From Xiheimicrobium sp052034585 (GTDB lineage Bacteria > Myxococcota > Myxococcia > Myxococcales > Myxococcaceae), in the NCBI GenBank assembly GCA_052034585.1, contig JBPOIJ010000139.1:1-64000 (forward strand): DNA of 64,000 nt, in the 5' to 3' direction. Below, in pieces: positions 54,079 to 62,522 of this stretch; the stretch's first letter is position 1, and every line of letters starts with the position of its first letter. The notes under the pieces were generated by a model. That model made no database searches. It saw only the letters and a list, made by a program, of their open reading frames with translations, and had not been told where the DNA came from. Made by a program: the position numbers and the translations under genes.

Positions 54079-54411
54079 TCAGCGCTGGTCGAGGGCGTCC
54101 TTCACTCCGGGCAGCTTGAGCAAGAGCTCGAACTCGGCCTCCTCGAGGCGCGTGCTCCGCTTCGTCTTGAGTCGCTCGAGGTGGAGCTCGACCCGCACTT
54201 CCCCTCGGGCGGAGGTCGACCGTGAGATGCTGGGGCGACCGCCGTCCTTGTGGCAGGCGTCGATGTCGGTCGCGAGGGCCCGCAGGCGCTTGGTGATCTT
54301 CCACGCTGCGCGGCCCTCCTCGTTGTCGAAGGTGTGGAAGTGCCGATTTCGCGAGAGCCCGGACGATGGGTCGAAGAGCCGCTCGACGAGCCGACGAACG
54401 AAGGGATCCAT
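54079..54411 (-). CDS. Hypothetical small protein
   Basis: 110 residues, highly charged (Arg/Glu/Lys/His), without signal peptide or membrane segment. The N-terminal MDPFVRRLVERLFDP and the helical C-terminal EEAEFELLLKLPGVKDAL suggest two amphipathic helices. The family is not recognised. The opposite strand is also open, but its translation is low-complexity and only becomes convincing from 54506 onward. Its start is divergent from the TPR lipoprotein gene, with about 95 bp between. Confidence 0.5.
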   Translation of the reverse strand: MDPFVRRLVERLFDPSSGLSRNRHFHTFDNEEGRAAWKITKRLRALATDIDACHKDGGRPSISRSTSARGEVRVELHLERLKTKRSTRLEEAEFELLLKLPGVKDALDQR

Positions 54412-54505
54412 GCGGGGAGCTGGAGGCTACCACCGAGCGCACCGCCCCGGCCGATCGAACGAGCGTCGCGTGCTCCTCACTCAAGTGCGCTACGGTTCGG
54501 CCGCG

Positions 54506-55813
54506 ATGAGAGCTTGGGTCCTTCGTCTGTGCGCGATCGCGGTGCTGCTGCAAGCCTGCCCCGAAGAACGGAAGGTCGAGGAGGAGCGGCGCGTTCGCAC
54601 CACGGCGCAGATCATGTCCGACGGCCGTGCCGAGCTCGCGAAGAACCGGCCCGATCGCGCGATCCCCTTCTTCAAGGAAGCGATCAGCGTCTCTCCCGCC
54701 GAGGTGGAGCCGTACATTCAGCTCGCCGAGGCCTACCGCCTGTCCGGGAACGAGCCCGGCGCGATCCTCACCCTCAAGCAGGCCGAAGACGTCGCCGGCG
54801 GGAATGACCCGAGCCTCAAGCGCGCGCGCGCCGACATGCACCTCAAGCTGCGGCAGATGAAGGCGGCGATCGCCGAGTTCGTCGCGCTCAAGGACATGGG
54901 CATTCTCACCGATGAGGAGCTGCAGATGGTCGCATTGCTCCTCGCGCACGACGGGCGAATCTCCGACGCCTACGCCACCATCGACCCCATTCTGAAGCGC
55001 GACCCGGACGACGCGGCGACGAAGACGGTCGAGGCCGAGATCCTCCTCTGTGAAGGCAAGGAGCTCGAGGCAGCGAAGTTGATGGACTCGCTGGTGACGG
55101 CTCAGCCCGATCTCACGCCGGCCAGGTTGCTGCGCGCGCGCTACTTCATCGCGAACATGCAGCTCGAGGCGGCTGCCGCCGATCTCGACGCGGTGAAGGA
55201 CACCGACAAGAAGTCACCCGCAGTGGTGACGATGCGCTCGAGGGTGCTCAATCAACTCGGTCGCTTCGACGACGCCGCCGCGCTGGTGGAGCCGCTCCTC
55301 GAGGACGATCCCAAGAACCCGCAGCTGTTGTCGTTGCTCGCCGAGACCCGGCTCCTCCAGGATCGTGGCAGCGACGCCCAGGTGCTCATCGACCGCGCCC
55401 TGGGCGAGAACGCCAAGTTCGCGCCGGCCCTCTACGTGCGCGGCCGTTCGCTCGAGCTCGGCGGCAACGTCGATCAGGCCGTCACCGACTACGAGACCTC
55501 GATTCACGCCGACCCGACGTTCACGCCTCCGTTGAGCCGGCTCTGGGGGCTCTACGCCAAGCGAAAGGAGACCGGCGAGGCGATGTCCACCCTCGAGCGG
55601 CTGCTCTTCATGGGTGAGGCGACCTCCAAGGAGAAGATGGAGCTCGCGCGGCTGTACGTCGACACCGGCGCCAACTGGACGCGCGCCAAGACGCTGGTGG
55701 CCGAGGGGCTGCGTCGCGAGCCGAAGAACGGCGAGTACCAGAAGCTCAAGGCCCGCATCGACCGCGCCCTCGCGCCGAAGCGGCCGGGCATCATCATCAT
55801 GAAGCACCGCTGA
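54506..55813 (+). CDS. TPR-repeat lipoprotein
   Basis: 435 residues from the ATG at 54506, chosen because a type II signal peptide begins there (lipobox VLLQAC, Cys18). About nine TPR units fill residues 35-415 (for example DGRAELAKNRPDRAIPFFKEA and YVRGRSLELGGNVDQAVTDYE). The protein ends in a short basic tail. Such lipoproteins in myxobacteria act as scaffolds for motility, secretion or envelope assembly, but no specific match is recognised. It is followed by a TIGR02996 gene 3 bases downstream, so the two are cotranscribed. Confidence 0.82.
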   Translation: MRAWVLRLCAIAVLLQACPEERKVEEERRVRTTAQIMSDGRAELAKNRPDRAIPFFKEAISVSPAEVEPYIQLAEAYRLSGNEPGAILTLKQAEDVAGGNDPSLKRARADMHLKLRQMKAAIAEFVALKDMGILTDEELQMVALLLAHDGRISDAYATIDPILKRDPDDAATKTVEAEILLCEGKELEAAKLMDSLVTAQPDLTPARLLRARYFIANMQLEAAAADLDAVKDTDKKSPAVVTMRSRVLNQLGRFDDAAALVEPLLEDDPKNPQLLSLLAETRLLQDRGSDAQVLIDRALGENAKFAPALYVRGRSLELGGNVDQAVTDYETSIHADPTFTPPLSRLWGLYAKRKETGEAMSTLERLLFMGEATSKEKMELARLYVDTGANWTRAKTLVAEGLRREPKNGEYQKLKARIDRALAPKRPGIIIMKHR

Positions 55814-55816
55814 GCG

Positions 55817-56686
55817 ATGGAGGAGCCCGATCTCTACGAGACGCTCCTCGCCCGCCCCGACGATCCGTCCATCGCGATGGTGTTCGCCGATTGGCTCCAG
55901 GAGCGCGGCGACCCGATGGCCGAGTTCTTCGCCCTTCAAGGCTCGACCGACACCCGCGAGGCCCAGCGCGCGCAAGACGTGCTGATCATGAACTGGCGGC
56001 GCTGGTTTGGTCCGCTGGCGCGGGTGTTGCGCCGCCGGAAGTCGGTGTTCCAAGACGGCTTCTTGAAGCGCGCCGAGCTGCTCCTCGAGCCTGACTCGGC
56101 GATCGCGCCGCTCGGCAGCGCCCCTCAGTGGGCGTCGGTGCGCGAGCTCGTCGTCGTGTCTGGTCGGCCCATCGTGGGCTCGTTGGAGCCTCCGCAGACC
56201 CCGAGGCCGCCGCCCTCACTCGCGCCGCTCCTCGAGAGCCGCTGGCTCGGGAACCTCGTCGCCCTCGACTGCGTGGCGTCGTCCCTCCGAGACGCGACGA
56301 GCTCCCACTTCCGGCTCAAGCAGCTCCGGCTCAGTGGGGACCCGTCGCTGGCCGCCCTTCAGCCAGCGTGGGCGGCGCTCGACCGGCTCGAGGTCGAGAC
56401 CGAGGCTCCGCTCACCGAGGCGCTCTGCGCCAGCGCGAAGACGATCGAGCAGCGGCTCCCGCTTCGCGCGGCGGTGCGGCTCCTGCACGCGGCGCGACCC
56501 GTTTCCGGTGAGCTCACCTTCGTCTGCCCCGGGTGGCGGTTCACCCCTCGGGCCGATGGCGTGCACGTCGAGCTCAGCGCGATGGCCGCTTCCGAGTTTG
56601 CGGTCGTCAACGGCTTGGGTCAGCGGCACCTGATCGTGACGGGCTTGCGCTCCTGGCAGGGCCCCGCCTCGCAGCTCCGCTTCTGA
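55817..56686 (+). CDS. TIGR02996-domain protein
   Basis: 289 residues. The TIGR02996 domain lies at the very N-terminus (about 5-45: LYETLLARPDDPSIAMVFADWLQERGDP, FFALQ). The remainder is a leucine-rich-repeat-like region (RELVVVSGRPI, RLSGDPSLAALQ). This is the third member of the family in the window. It is cytoplasmic, translated just after the TPR lipoprotein gene. The function is unknown; the family may act as adaptors. Confidence 0.8.
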   Translation: MEEPDLYETLLARPDDPSIAMVFADWLQERGDPMAEFFALQGSTDTREAQRAQDVLIMNWRRWFGPLARVLRRRKSVFQDGFLKRAELLLEPDSAIAPLGSAPQWASVRELVVVSGRPIVGSLEPPQTPRPPPSLAPLLESRWLGNLVALDCVASSLRDATSSHFRLKQLRLSGDPSLAALQPAWAALDRLEVETEAPLTEALCASAKTIEQRLPLRAAVRLLHAARPVSGELTFVCPGWRFTPRADGVHVELSAMAASEFAVVNGLGQRHLIVTGLRSWQGPASQLRF

Positions 56687-56693
56687 GGACGCT

Positions 56694-58064
56694 TCAGGTG
56701 AGCCCGGGAGGCAGCCCGCCCTGCGAGAGGAGCGGATCACCCCACGAGGTGACCTCGGTGTAGCCCATGAAGTGGAAGCAGTAGACCTGCAGGTCCGAGA
56801 AGCTCTTTCGCTGCTGGCTCGCGAGGTTTAGGTACCGGCCCGTGCGGAAGATCTTCTTCGCGCCGCCGCCGAACATGACGAGGTTGTTGCTGTTGCCGTG
56901 GGTGTCGCCCTGGGAGAGCTCGCTCCAGTGGGTGACGAGGGTGTTGTCGTAGACGGTGCCGCCCGCCTCGGGGATCGCCTTCAGCTCGGCGTAGATGCCG
57001 TCCATCGTGCGCTGATGGAGCAGCTGGATGATGGAGCGGATCTTGTCGAACGCGGCGGTGCTCGAGTCGTGCGAGATGGTGTGGTGGCCCTCGGTGTGGC
57101 CGAGCTCACGGTAGACGCGGTCGCTCGTGTTGCCGGACCAGTTGAAGTTCACGCTGCGGGTGAGATCGCAGGCGAAGCCCATGGCGATGATCTTCGCGAA
57201 CACCCGCCCCACGGTCCACCAGTTGGCTTCGCTGTAGGAATCGACCGCAGTGCCGGTCGCGAAGGTGGTGCAGGCGGGAACGTTCGACGCCATGCCCGAC
57301 AGCGAGCGCTCGATCTCCCGAACCGACTCGCCGTGCTGATCGAGGCGGCGCTTGTCGTCGGCCGACAGCTTCGGGTTGAGCTCGGCCAGCTCGGCCTTCA
57401 CCACGTCGAGGGCCGACTGGCGCATTCGCACCCGGCGGAGCGCGGCGTCACGAGCCGCTGGGTCGACGCCGGCGAAGATGCGGGTGTACGCCGCGAACGG
57501 ATCGGTCTCGGGCGGGATCGGGTTCTGGGTGCCGATGGGGCCGCGGTGCGAGTGCTGGTTCCAGATGTCGTTGTTGCGTTGCCCGACCCGGAAGTTGAAG
57601 TGGGTGAAGGGCACCATCGGGTTGGCGGCCTGTACCCGCTCGCCGATCGCGCGATCGATGCTGGGTCCGAGCACGTAGCCGATCGTCTGACCGGGGGCGC
57701 CGCCGATGGGGAAGGAGCCCGAGCCCGACTTCCATGGAGCCAACGCCGACCCGCCTTGCTGGTGACCGTCGGACCGCTGCCCGGCCGGGAGGCGGTAGTG
57801 GTACTTGTCGATGCCCTCGATGAAGAGCATGTCGGCGCGCTGCGCCTGGTACGGAGCGAGGAACTGACCGAGCACGAAGCCCGTCTCGCTCTTGGTGGTG
57901 AAGCGCTGCGCTTCCTGATCGCCGTTGGCGGTGAAGACCCACACACAGCGGCGCGGCGGCGTCGTCTGAGCCCGCGCGGCGCGGGGCAAGAGCGACTCGA
58001 GGAAGGGCAGGGCGACCGTGACGCCGCCGGCCCGCAGCACCCGTCGCCGAGAGAAGCCACTCAT
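56694..58064 (-). CDS. DUF1552 Tat-exported protein (pair 2)
   Basis: 456 residues from the ATG at 58064; a longer frame upstream is rejected because the Tat signal (FSRRRVLRAGG, then VTVALPFLES) starts here. The DUF1552 domain follows, with CVWVFTANGDQ, LFIEGIDKYHYRLP and the C-terminal DNTLVTHWSELSQGDTHGNSNN pattern. The start overlaps the stop of the DUF1592 gene (ATGA), as in pair 1. The two DUF1552 copies are clearly diverged, so this is not a recent duplication. Confidence 0.9.
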   Translation of the reverse strand: MSGFSRRRVLRAGGVTVALPFLESLLPRAARAQTTPPRRCVWVFTANGDQEAQRFTTKSETGFVLGQFLAPYQAQRADMLFIEGIDKYHYRLPAGQRSDGHQQGGSALAPWKSGSGSFPIGGAPGQTIGYVLGPSIDRAIGERVQAANPMVPFTHFNFRVGQRNNDIWNQHSHRGPIGTQNPIPPETDPFAAYTRIFAGVDPAARDAALRRVRMRQSALDVVKAELAELNPKLSADDKRRLDQHGESVREIERSLSGMASNVPACTTFATGTAVDSYSEANWWTVGRVFAKIIAMGFACDLTRSVNFNWSGNTSDRVYRELGHTEGHHTISHDSSTAAFDKIRSIIQLLHQRTMDGIYAELKAIPEAGGTVYDNTLVTHWSELSQGDTHGNSNNLVMFGGGAKKIFRTGRYLNLASQQRKSFSDLQVYCFHFMGYTEVTSWGDPLLSQGGLPPGLT

Positions 58065-59746
58065 TGCACCACCTCGGGCTTGAAGAGGAAGTCGTCGGTC
58101 TGGGTGAGCGCCACCATCAGCTCGCGCACGTTCCAGCCGGTCTGCTTGAACTTCTCGAGCGCCCGCTGGCGGCTGCAGAGATCGGTCGGCTCTTCCTGCC
58201 GGCCGGCTTCGAAGCGGTAGAGCTGCGTCACCATGCACTCACGCGCCTCGTCGCTCTTCGAGAGCTTGCGCATCAGATCGAGGCCGTTGGTGACGGGCCC
58301 GTCCATGTCGCGGGAGGCCTCGACCTGACCCGCGGGGTTGATCGGCCGGCCCGACTCGGTGGCGCGATCGCGGCCGACGGCGTCGATCGTCTCGAAGGGC
58401 ACCCCGAGCGGATCGAGGAGGGTGTGGCAGCCTGCGCAGCTCGGGTTGGTGCGGTGCTCGGCGAGCCGATCGGCCTGGCTGAACTGCCCGTTGATGGGGC
58501 CGAGGTTGATGGGCACGTTCATCGGCGGCGCGGGCACGGTCTGGCACATGAGCTGGGTGCGCACGCGGAGCCCTCGCAGCACGATCGAGGTGCGGGTCTG
58601 CTTGTCGTGGCTGATCAGCGCGCCCGAGTTCATGAAGAGCCCACCGCGTGTCGGCGCGAGCGTGGTGCGCTGCCAGGTGGTGCCGGTGACGCCCTGGATT
58701 CCGTAGTGCTGCGCGAGCTCCCCATTCACGAAGGTCGCGCTCGAGGTCATCAGCGCCTCGTAGGTCCCGTCGCCGTCGATGACGGTGTTCTTCACGAACT
58801 GGCGCGTCTCCTCGCGCAGCAGGGTGGCGAGCGACGCGGAGAGCCCAGGGAAGGTCCCGGGATCGCGCCGGAGGGGATCGAGCTCGTCGACGTCCATCCA
58901 CTGCTCGAAGAAGTTGAAGAGCCGCTGCGCCTTGGGGTCGGCGAGCATGCGGCGGGCTTCGCGCTCCACGTCGGCGGCGGTGACGAGCCGGCCGGTGCGT
59001 GCGGCGTCGAGGAGCGCGGCGTCGGGGAGCGACTCCCAGAAGAAGAACGAGAGGCGCGAGGCGAGCTCGTAGGGACCGACCGGGCGAGCCTGGAGCCCGT
59101 CGACGTCGACCTCGACGCGGTAGAGGAACTTGGGCGCCTGGAGCACCGCGCTGACGACCCACTCCATGCCAGTGCGAAAGTCGGCGTTCATCGAGCCGGC
59201 GCGCCAGACGGCGAGGTAGCGGTCGACGTCGGTGGTGCTGGGCGGGCGGCGATAGGCCTTGAGCAGCAGCGCCTCGATCGCCTGCCGTGCGCACGGCTCA
59301 CCCTGGGAGGTCGGACACGAGACGAGCCGAGGCAGGTTGGCCGTGGTGGTGACCTGCGCGGCGATCGTCTCGGCGGCCTCCTGGTACTTCGTCATCATCA
59401 CCGGCTTCACGTCGAGGAAGCGGGCGCCGTTGCGGAAGCCCAAGGAGACGGAGTCGGTGATGAAGCCTTGGGTCACCTGGTTCGCGAGCTGCGCGTTGCC
59501 GAAGAGATCTTCGATCGCATTGCGGTACTCCTCATGCGCGAGGCGCCGCATCGGCGCGCTGCCTGGCGTCGGGCTCGCGGTGCAGGCAGTGACGATCGGC
59601 TTGGGCTCGTTCGGCTGAATCGGCATCGGCAGCGGCTCACCGGTCGTCGGGTTGACGCCGATGGGGCCCGCGACGCGCTCGCCGACGATCGCTCCCTCGC
59701 ACCCAACGAGTGCGAGGACACACCACACGAGAGAGGAGCGGGCCAT
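58061..59746 (-). CDS. DUF1592/DUF1588-type lipoprotein with CXXCH motif (pair 2)
   Basis: 561 residues from the ATG at 59746, where a lipobox signal peptide begins (LALVGC, Cys15). The DUF1587-to-DUF1585 domain series follows: RRLAHEEYRNAIEDLFGN, SRLSFFFWESLPDAALL, QWMDVDELDPLRRDP and CAGCHTLLDPLGVPFETIDAVG. The CXXCH may bind one heme. Cotranscribed with the DUF1552 gene through ATGA overlap. The first part of the mature protein has a Pro-rich spacer. Confidence 0.9.
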   Translation of the reverse strand: MARSSLVWCVLALVGCEGAIVGERVAGPIGVNPTTGEPLPMPIQPNEPKPIVTACTASPTPGSAPMRRLAHEEYRNAIEDLFGNAQLANQVTQGFITDSVSLGFRNGARFLDVKPVMMTKYQEAAETIAAQVTTTANLPRLVSCPTSQGEPCARQAIEALLLKAYRRPPSTTDVDRYLAVWRAGSMNADFRTGMEWVVSAVLQAPKFLYRVEVDVDGLQARPVGPYELASRLSFFFWESLPDAALLDAARTGRLVTAADVEREARRMLADPKAQRLFNFFEQWMDVDELDPLRRDPGTFPGLSASLATLLREETRQFVKNTVIDGDGTYEALMTSSATFVNGELAQHYGIQGVTGTTWQRTTLAPTRGGLFMNSGALISHDKQTRTSIVLRGLRVRTQLMCQTVPAPPMNVPINLGPINGQFSQADRLAEHRTNPSCAGCHTLLDPLGVPFETIDAVGRDRATESGRPINPAGQVEASRDMDGPVTNGLDLMRKLSKSDEARECMVTQLYRFEAGRQEEPTDLCSRQRALEKFKQTGWNVRELMVALTQTDDFLFKPEVVQ

Positions 59747-59908
59747 GGCGCTCGTCAACTGAGCGAAGCGTGTGCCAGCGACTCGGGGGTTCCAACGAAC
59801 TGATCTCATTCGTTGCCTACCTTTGCGCCTGGGCACGAGTGTGAACACCTGTGCACCTGCAGTGGGGTGAGCGCACCGCACTGTCACGCGCGAGTTTCAG
59901 AGGGAAAT

Positions 59909-60817
59909 TCAGCCCTTGGCCTTCTTCTTCTTGCCGTCACCCTCGGCGACCTCGTCCGATTTCGGCGAGCGGCGAGGGGGCTTTCGTTCTTCTTCGGAGG
60001 CGGCGGGCGCGGCTGGCGGAGCGGCGGGTGCAGCGGGCATCGCGCCAGAGCGGGCGAGGGATGCCTTGAGCGCCTCCATGAGATCGACGACCTTCGCGGG
60101 AGGAGCGGCGACTGGAGTGAGATCGACGGACTCGCCCTTCACCTTTCGATCGAGCAGGTCGCGCAGGCGCTCGCGGTACTCGTCCTTGTACTGGCTGATG
60201 TCGAAGGTGGGCTTGGCGAGGCTGGTGATGAACTGGCGGGCGAGGCCGAGCTCGGCGTCGGTGATCTTCGCGTCGGGGACGGGGATCTCCGAGAGCGGCT
60301 TCACCTCGTCGGCGTAGCGGAGGTACTGCATCACCAGCGCGTTGCCGAGCGGGCGAATGAGGATGAGGTGCATCTTCCCGCGCGCGACGTACTTCGCGAT
60401 CGCGGCGTGCTTCATGTCCTCGAGGCCCTTCACCAACAGGCCGTAGGCGCGCTCGGCGCCCTTCTCGGGAGCGAGGTAGGTGCCGGACTCGAAGTAGAGC
60501 GGGTCGACGACCGAGAGCGGCACGAACTCGGTGATGTCCATCGAGCGGGAGGTGGCGAGCTCGAGCTTCTCCAGCTCTTCCTCGTCGATGATGATGTACT
60601 GGTCCTTCGCGTACTCGTAGCCCTTGACGATCTTCTCTCGGGGAACGGCCTCGCCGGTCTCCGGGTCGATCATCTGCTGCTTGAGGCGGATCTTCTTCTC
60701 CGCGTGCAGCTGGTTGAACGAGATCTTCCCCGACGAATCGTTCGCCGAGTACAGCTTCACGGGGATGTTCACGAGCCCGAAGCTGATCGTCCCACTTCCA
60801 CTTGCGCGTGCCGCCAT
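59909..60817 (-). CDS. ku: Bacterial Ku DNA-end-binding protein
   Basis: 302 residues. A full Ku core (1-245) has the SGTISFGLVNIPVKLYSA start, the AEKKIRLKQQMIDPETGE segment and the LYFESGTYLAPEKGAERAYGLL core motif. A Pro/Ala linker leads to a Lys-rich C-terminal tail (KKKKAKG) that in this family aids DNA binding. Ku homodimers ring DNA ends for non-homologous end joining with LigD. No ligD lies in the window. The gene stands alone, and its start faces away from the DUF1592 operon. Confidence 0.95.
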   Translation of the reverse strand: MAARASGSGTISFGLVNIPVKLYSANDSSGKISFNQLHAEKKIRLKQQMIDPETGEAVPREKIVKGYEYAKDQYIIIDEEELEKLELATSRSMDITEFVPLSVVDPLYFESGTYLAPEKGAERAYGLLVKGLEDMKHAAIAKYVARGKMHLILIRPLGNALVMQYLRYADEVKPLSEIPVPDAKITDAELGLARQFITSLAKPTFDISQYKDEYRERLRDLLDRKVKGESVDLTPVAAPPAKVVDLMEALKASLARSGAMPAAPAAPPAAPAASEEERKPPRRSPKSDEVAEGDGKKKKAKG

Positions 60818-60867
60818 GGCCGAACGCTAGCGCGGAGTGGAAGCGCCGAGTGAGCCGAAAACGTCAG

Positions 60868-61476
60868 CTACTTGGGGAACCAGGTGCCGATCACTTCGCC
60901 AGTGCGGCCGATCTGCACGATCACTCCGTCGAACTTGGTCTTCACCCCTCGCAGCTGCCCGCCGCCCTTCTTGGGGAGCGTCCACACGGTCTCGGGGGTG
61001 AAGACGACCTGGAGCCGGAGCGCGCGCGCCTGCACCTGCCGGTTCATCAGCTGCATCGACCAGCCGTCGGGCAGCTTCGAGGGCACGCGAAGGAAGGGGA
61101 GAATGGGGTTGCCGTTCGGGTCCGTCTTGCCCGGGGCGCCGTGGGTGATCGCGCTGTCTCCAGCCGCGAAGAAGGGCGTCATGTTGAGCACGAACTCACC
61201 GGAGATCGGGTTGGCGTCGCCCATCGAGAGCATGTTCGCCGCGTCTTCGGTGACGATCATGTAGTGACGCTTCCCGTCGGCCGCGCGCCGGAACTCGCGC
61301 CGCTTTTCCTCGCACTGAGCCGTCATCAACGGCCCGCAGGCGCCCACGTAGTTCTCCACGAACTCCGACAGGCTGCCCAGCTTCTCAGCCGAGTCGCGCA
61401 GCTTCGCGAACTTCTGATCGACGTCGGCAGCAGCAAGCGCAGGCACGAGCGCGAGGGGAATGATCAGCCAACGCAT
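60868..61476 (-). CDS. Hypothetical secreted protein
   Basis: 202 residues from the ATG at 61476, preceded by an excellent Shine-Dalgarno (GGAGG, 8 bases upstream). A Sec signal peptide (1-17, ending ALAAA) precedes a mixed helical and beta protein with two Cys in the CGPLMTAQC segment. A conserved-looking C-terminal VQIGRTGEVIGTWF follows. The family is not recognised. The protein is probably periplasmic. The gene is divergent from the PilZ gene. Confidence 0.7.
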   Translation of the reverse strand: MRWLIIPLALVPALAAADVDQKFAKLRDSAEKLGSLSEFVENYVGACGPLMTAQCEEKRREFRRAADGKRHYMIVTEDAANMLSMGDANPISGEFVLNMTPFFAAGDSAITHGAPGKTDPNGNPILPFLRVPSKLPDGWSMQLMNRQVQARALRLQVVFTPETVWTLPKKGGGQLRGVKTKFDGVIVQIGRTGEVIGTWFPK

Positions 61477-61575
61477 GGTTTTTCCTCCAGGCAGATGTCG
61501 GAATGGGTAGCTAATTTGCCTACACCGTCGCACTCTGTAGGCTTCGTCACGACACACCACGAGACAGGGGTGCAC

Positions 61576-61941
61576 GTGAGCGAGCGGCGGCAGAATCTGA
61601 GGTTCGACAAGGTCTTCACGGTTTATCTCACCACGCAGCAGGGAATGACGCGGGGGATTGCCAGAAACATCAGTTCCTCGGGTCTTTTCGTCGAGACGCG
61701 CGATCCGTTGCCGCTCGGGCAGCAGCTGAAGGTGACCTTCACCGCCGATGACGGCACCGAGATGACGGCGCTCTGCGAGGTTCGGTACCAGGTGGCGCTC
61801 AATTACGCGAACTCGCAGTCGGGGGAAGAGCAGGCGGTGATCACGTCGGGGACTCGGGGCGCGGGCCTGCGCATCATCGCCTACGAGACGAAAGAGAACC
61901 ACCCGATGTTGCTCGTCGCGCGCGAGCGCGTGCTGCACTGA
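61576..61941 (+). CDS. PilZ-domain c-di-GMP receptor protein
   Basis: 121 residues from a GTG at 61576 preceded by AGGGG; an alternative GTG lies 6 bases upstream, and an ATG at 61495 would add 27 residues without domain support. The PilZ signature is intact: RRQNLRF (RxxxR) at 4-10, then NISSSGLFVE with the (D/N)xSxxG motif near 33-38. It is a single-domain PilZ protein like those that link c-di-GMP to motility or polysaccharide control. It is divergent from the secreted protein gene, and the shared promoter region is about 100 bp. Confidence 0.88.
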   Translation: MSERRQNLRFDKVFTVYLTTQQGMTRGIARNISSSGLFVETRDPLPLGQQLKVTFTADDGTEMTALCEVRYQVALNYANSQSGEEQAVITSGTRGAGLRIIAYETKENHPMLLVARERVLH

Positions 61942-61997
61942 GCTGAGTCGCTCCGTCGGAACCGCGCGTGTAGGTCGGGCGGCCAGATGGCTGGTCC

Positions 61998-62516
61998 ATG
62001 GGCCCTTGCGCGGACGAGCTTCGTTTTCATGCGTGGACGGAGAGTGGGCTTCCGCTGGAGGGCGCCATCCCGGCTGGCCAGGGAGCCGAGGTCGCGACGC
62101 AAGCATGCCCTGAGCTGTTGGCGAAGACCGATTCGCGGTGGATGACGGCGACTCGACGCGGCTTCGCTCCGACCGGGAGCTACCTCGATGAGCGAGCGGT
62201 GAAGGACCTCGTCTTCTCACCAGCAGAGGGGCGGATCGTGACCGTGATCGACGCTGGCGGCGTCCCCATGCCGAACTGCGAGGTGTCAGCTCGGCTTGGC
62301 GGCGTGTCGGACGAGGCCGAGTGGCTCCGGACCAGCGCTCGAACGGATGCGACCGGGGTGGCGTGGCTCTCCGCGCCGAAGGGACAACTCCGCGTTTCGG
62401 TGCGCTGTGGGCGACGGGGTCACGGCGAGCTCGATCTCGGGCTCACGTCGGGTGTGCTCGAGATCGAGACCGACTACTACGAGTTCAAGCGCCTCCTCGG
62501 TGAACGAGTCGAGTGA
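61998..62516 (+). CDS. Hypothetical protein with carboxypeptidase-regulatory-like fold
   Basis: 172 residues. The C-terminal about 90 residues follow a carboxypeptidase-regulatory-like (CarboxypepD_reg) pattern: GRIVTVIDAGGVPMPNCEV, then TDATGVAWL and a closing beta strand. Such domains are normally exported, yet no signal peptide is present here and the Shine-Dalgarno is weak. It may be a genuine small gene, or the 3' remnant of a longer surface protein. It is convergent with glgB. Confidence 0.5.
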   Translation: MGPCADELRFHAWTESGLPLEGAIPAGQGAEVATQACPELLAKTDSRWMTATRRGFAPTGSYLDERAVKDLVFSPAEGRIVTVIDAGGVPMPNCEVSARLGGVSDEAEWLRTSARTDATGVAWLSAPKGQLRVSVRCGRRGHGELDLGLTSGVLEIETDYYEFKRLLGERVE

Positions 62517-62522
62517 CGCGGC

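Noticed and set aside
45906..59746. The two DUF1552/DUF1592 pairs considered as ends of a composite transposon
   Set aside because: The pairs are diverged, in the same orientation, with no terminal repeats or transposase, so they look like old paralogues.
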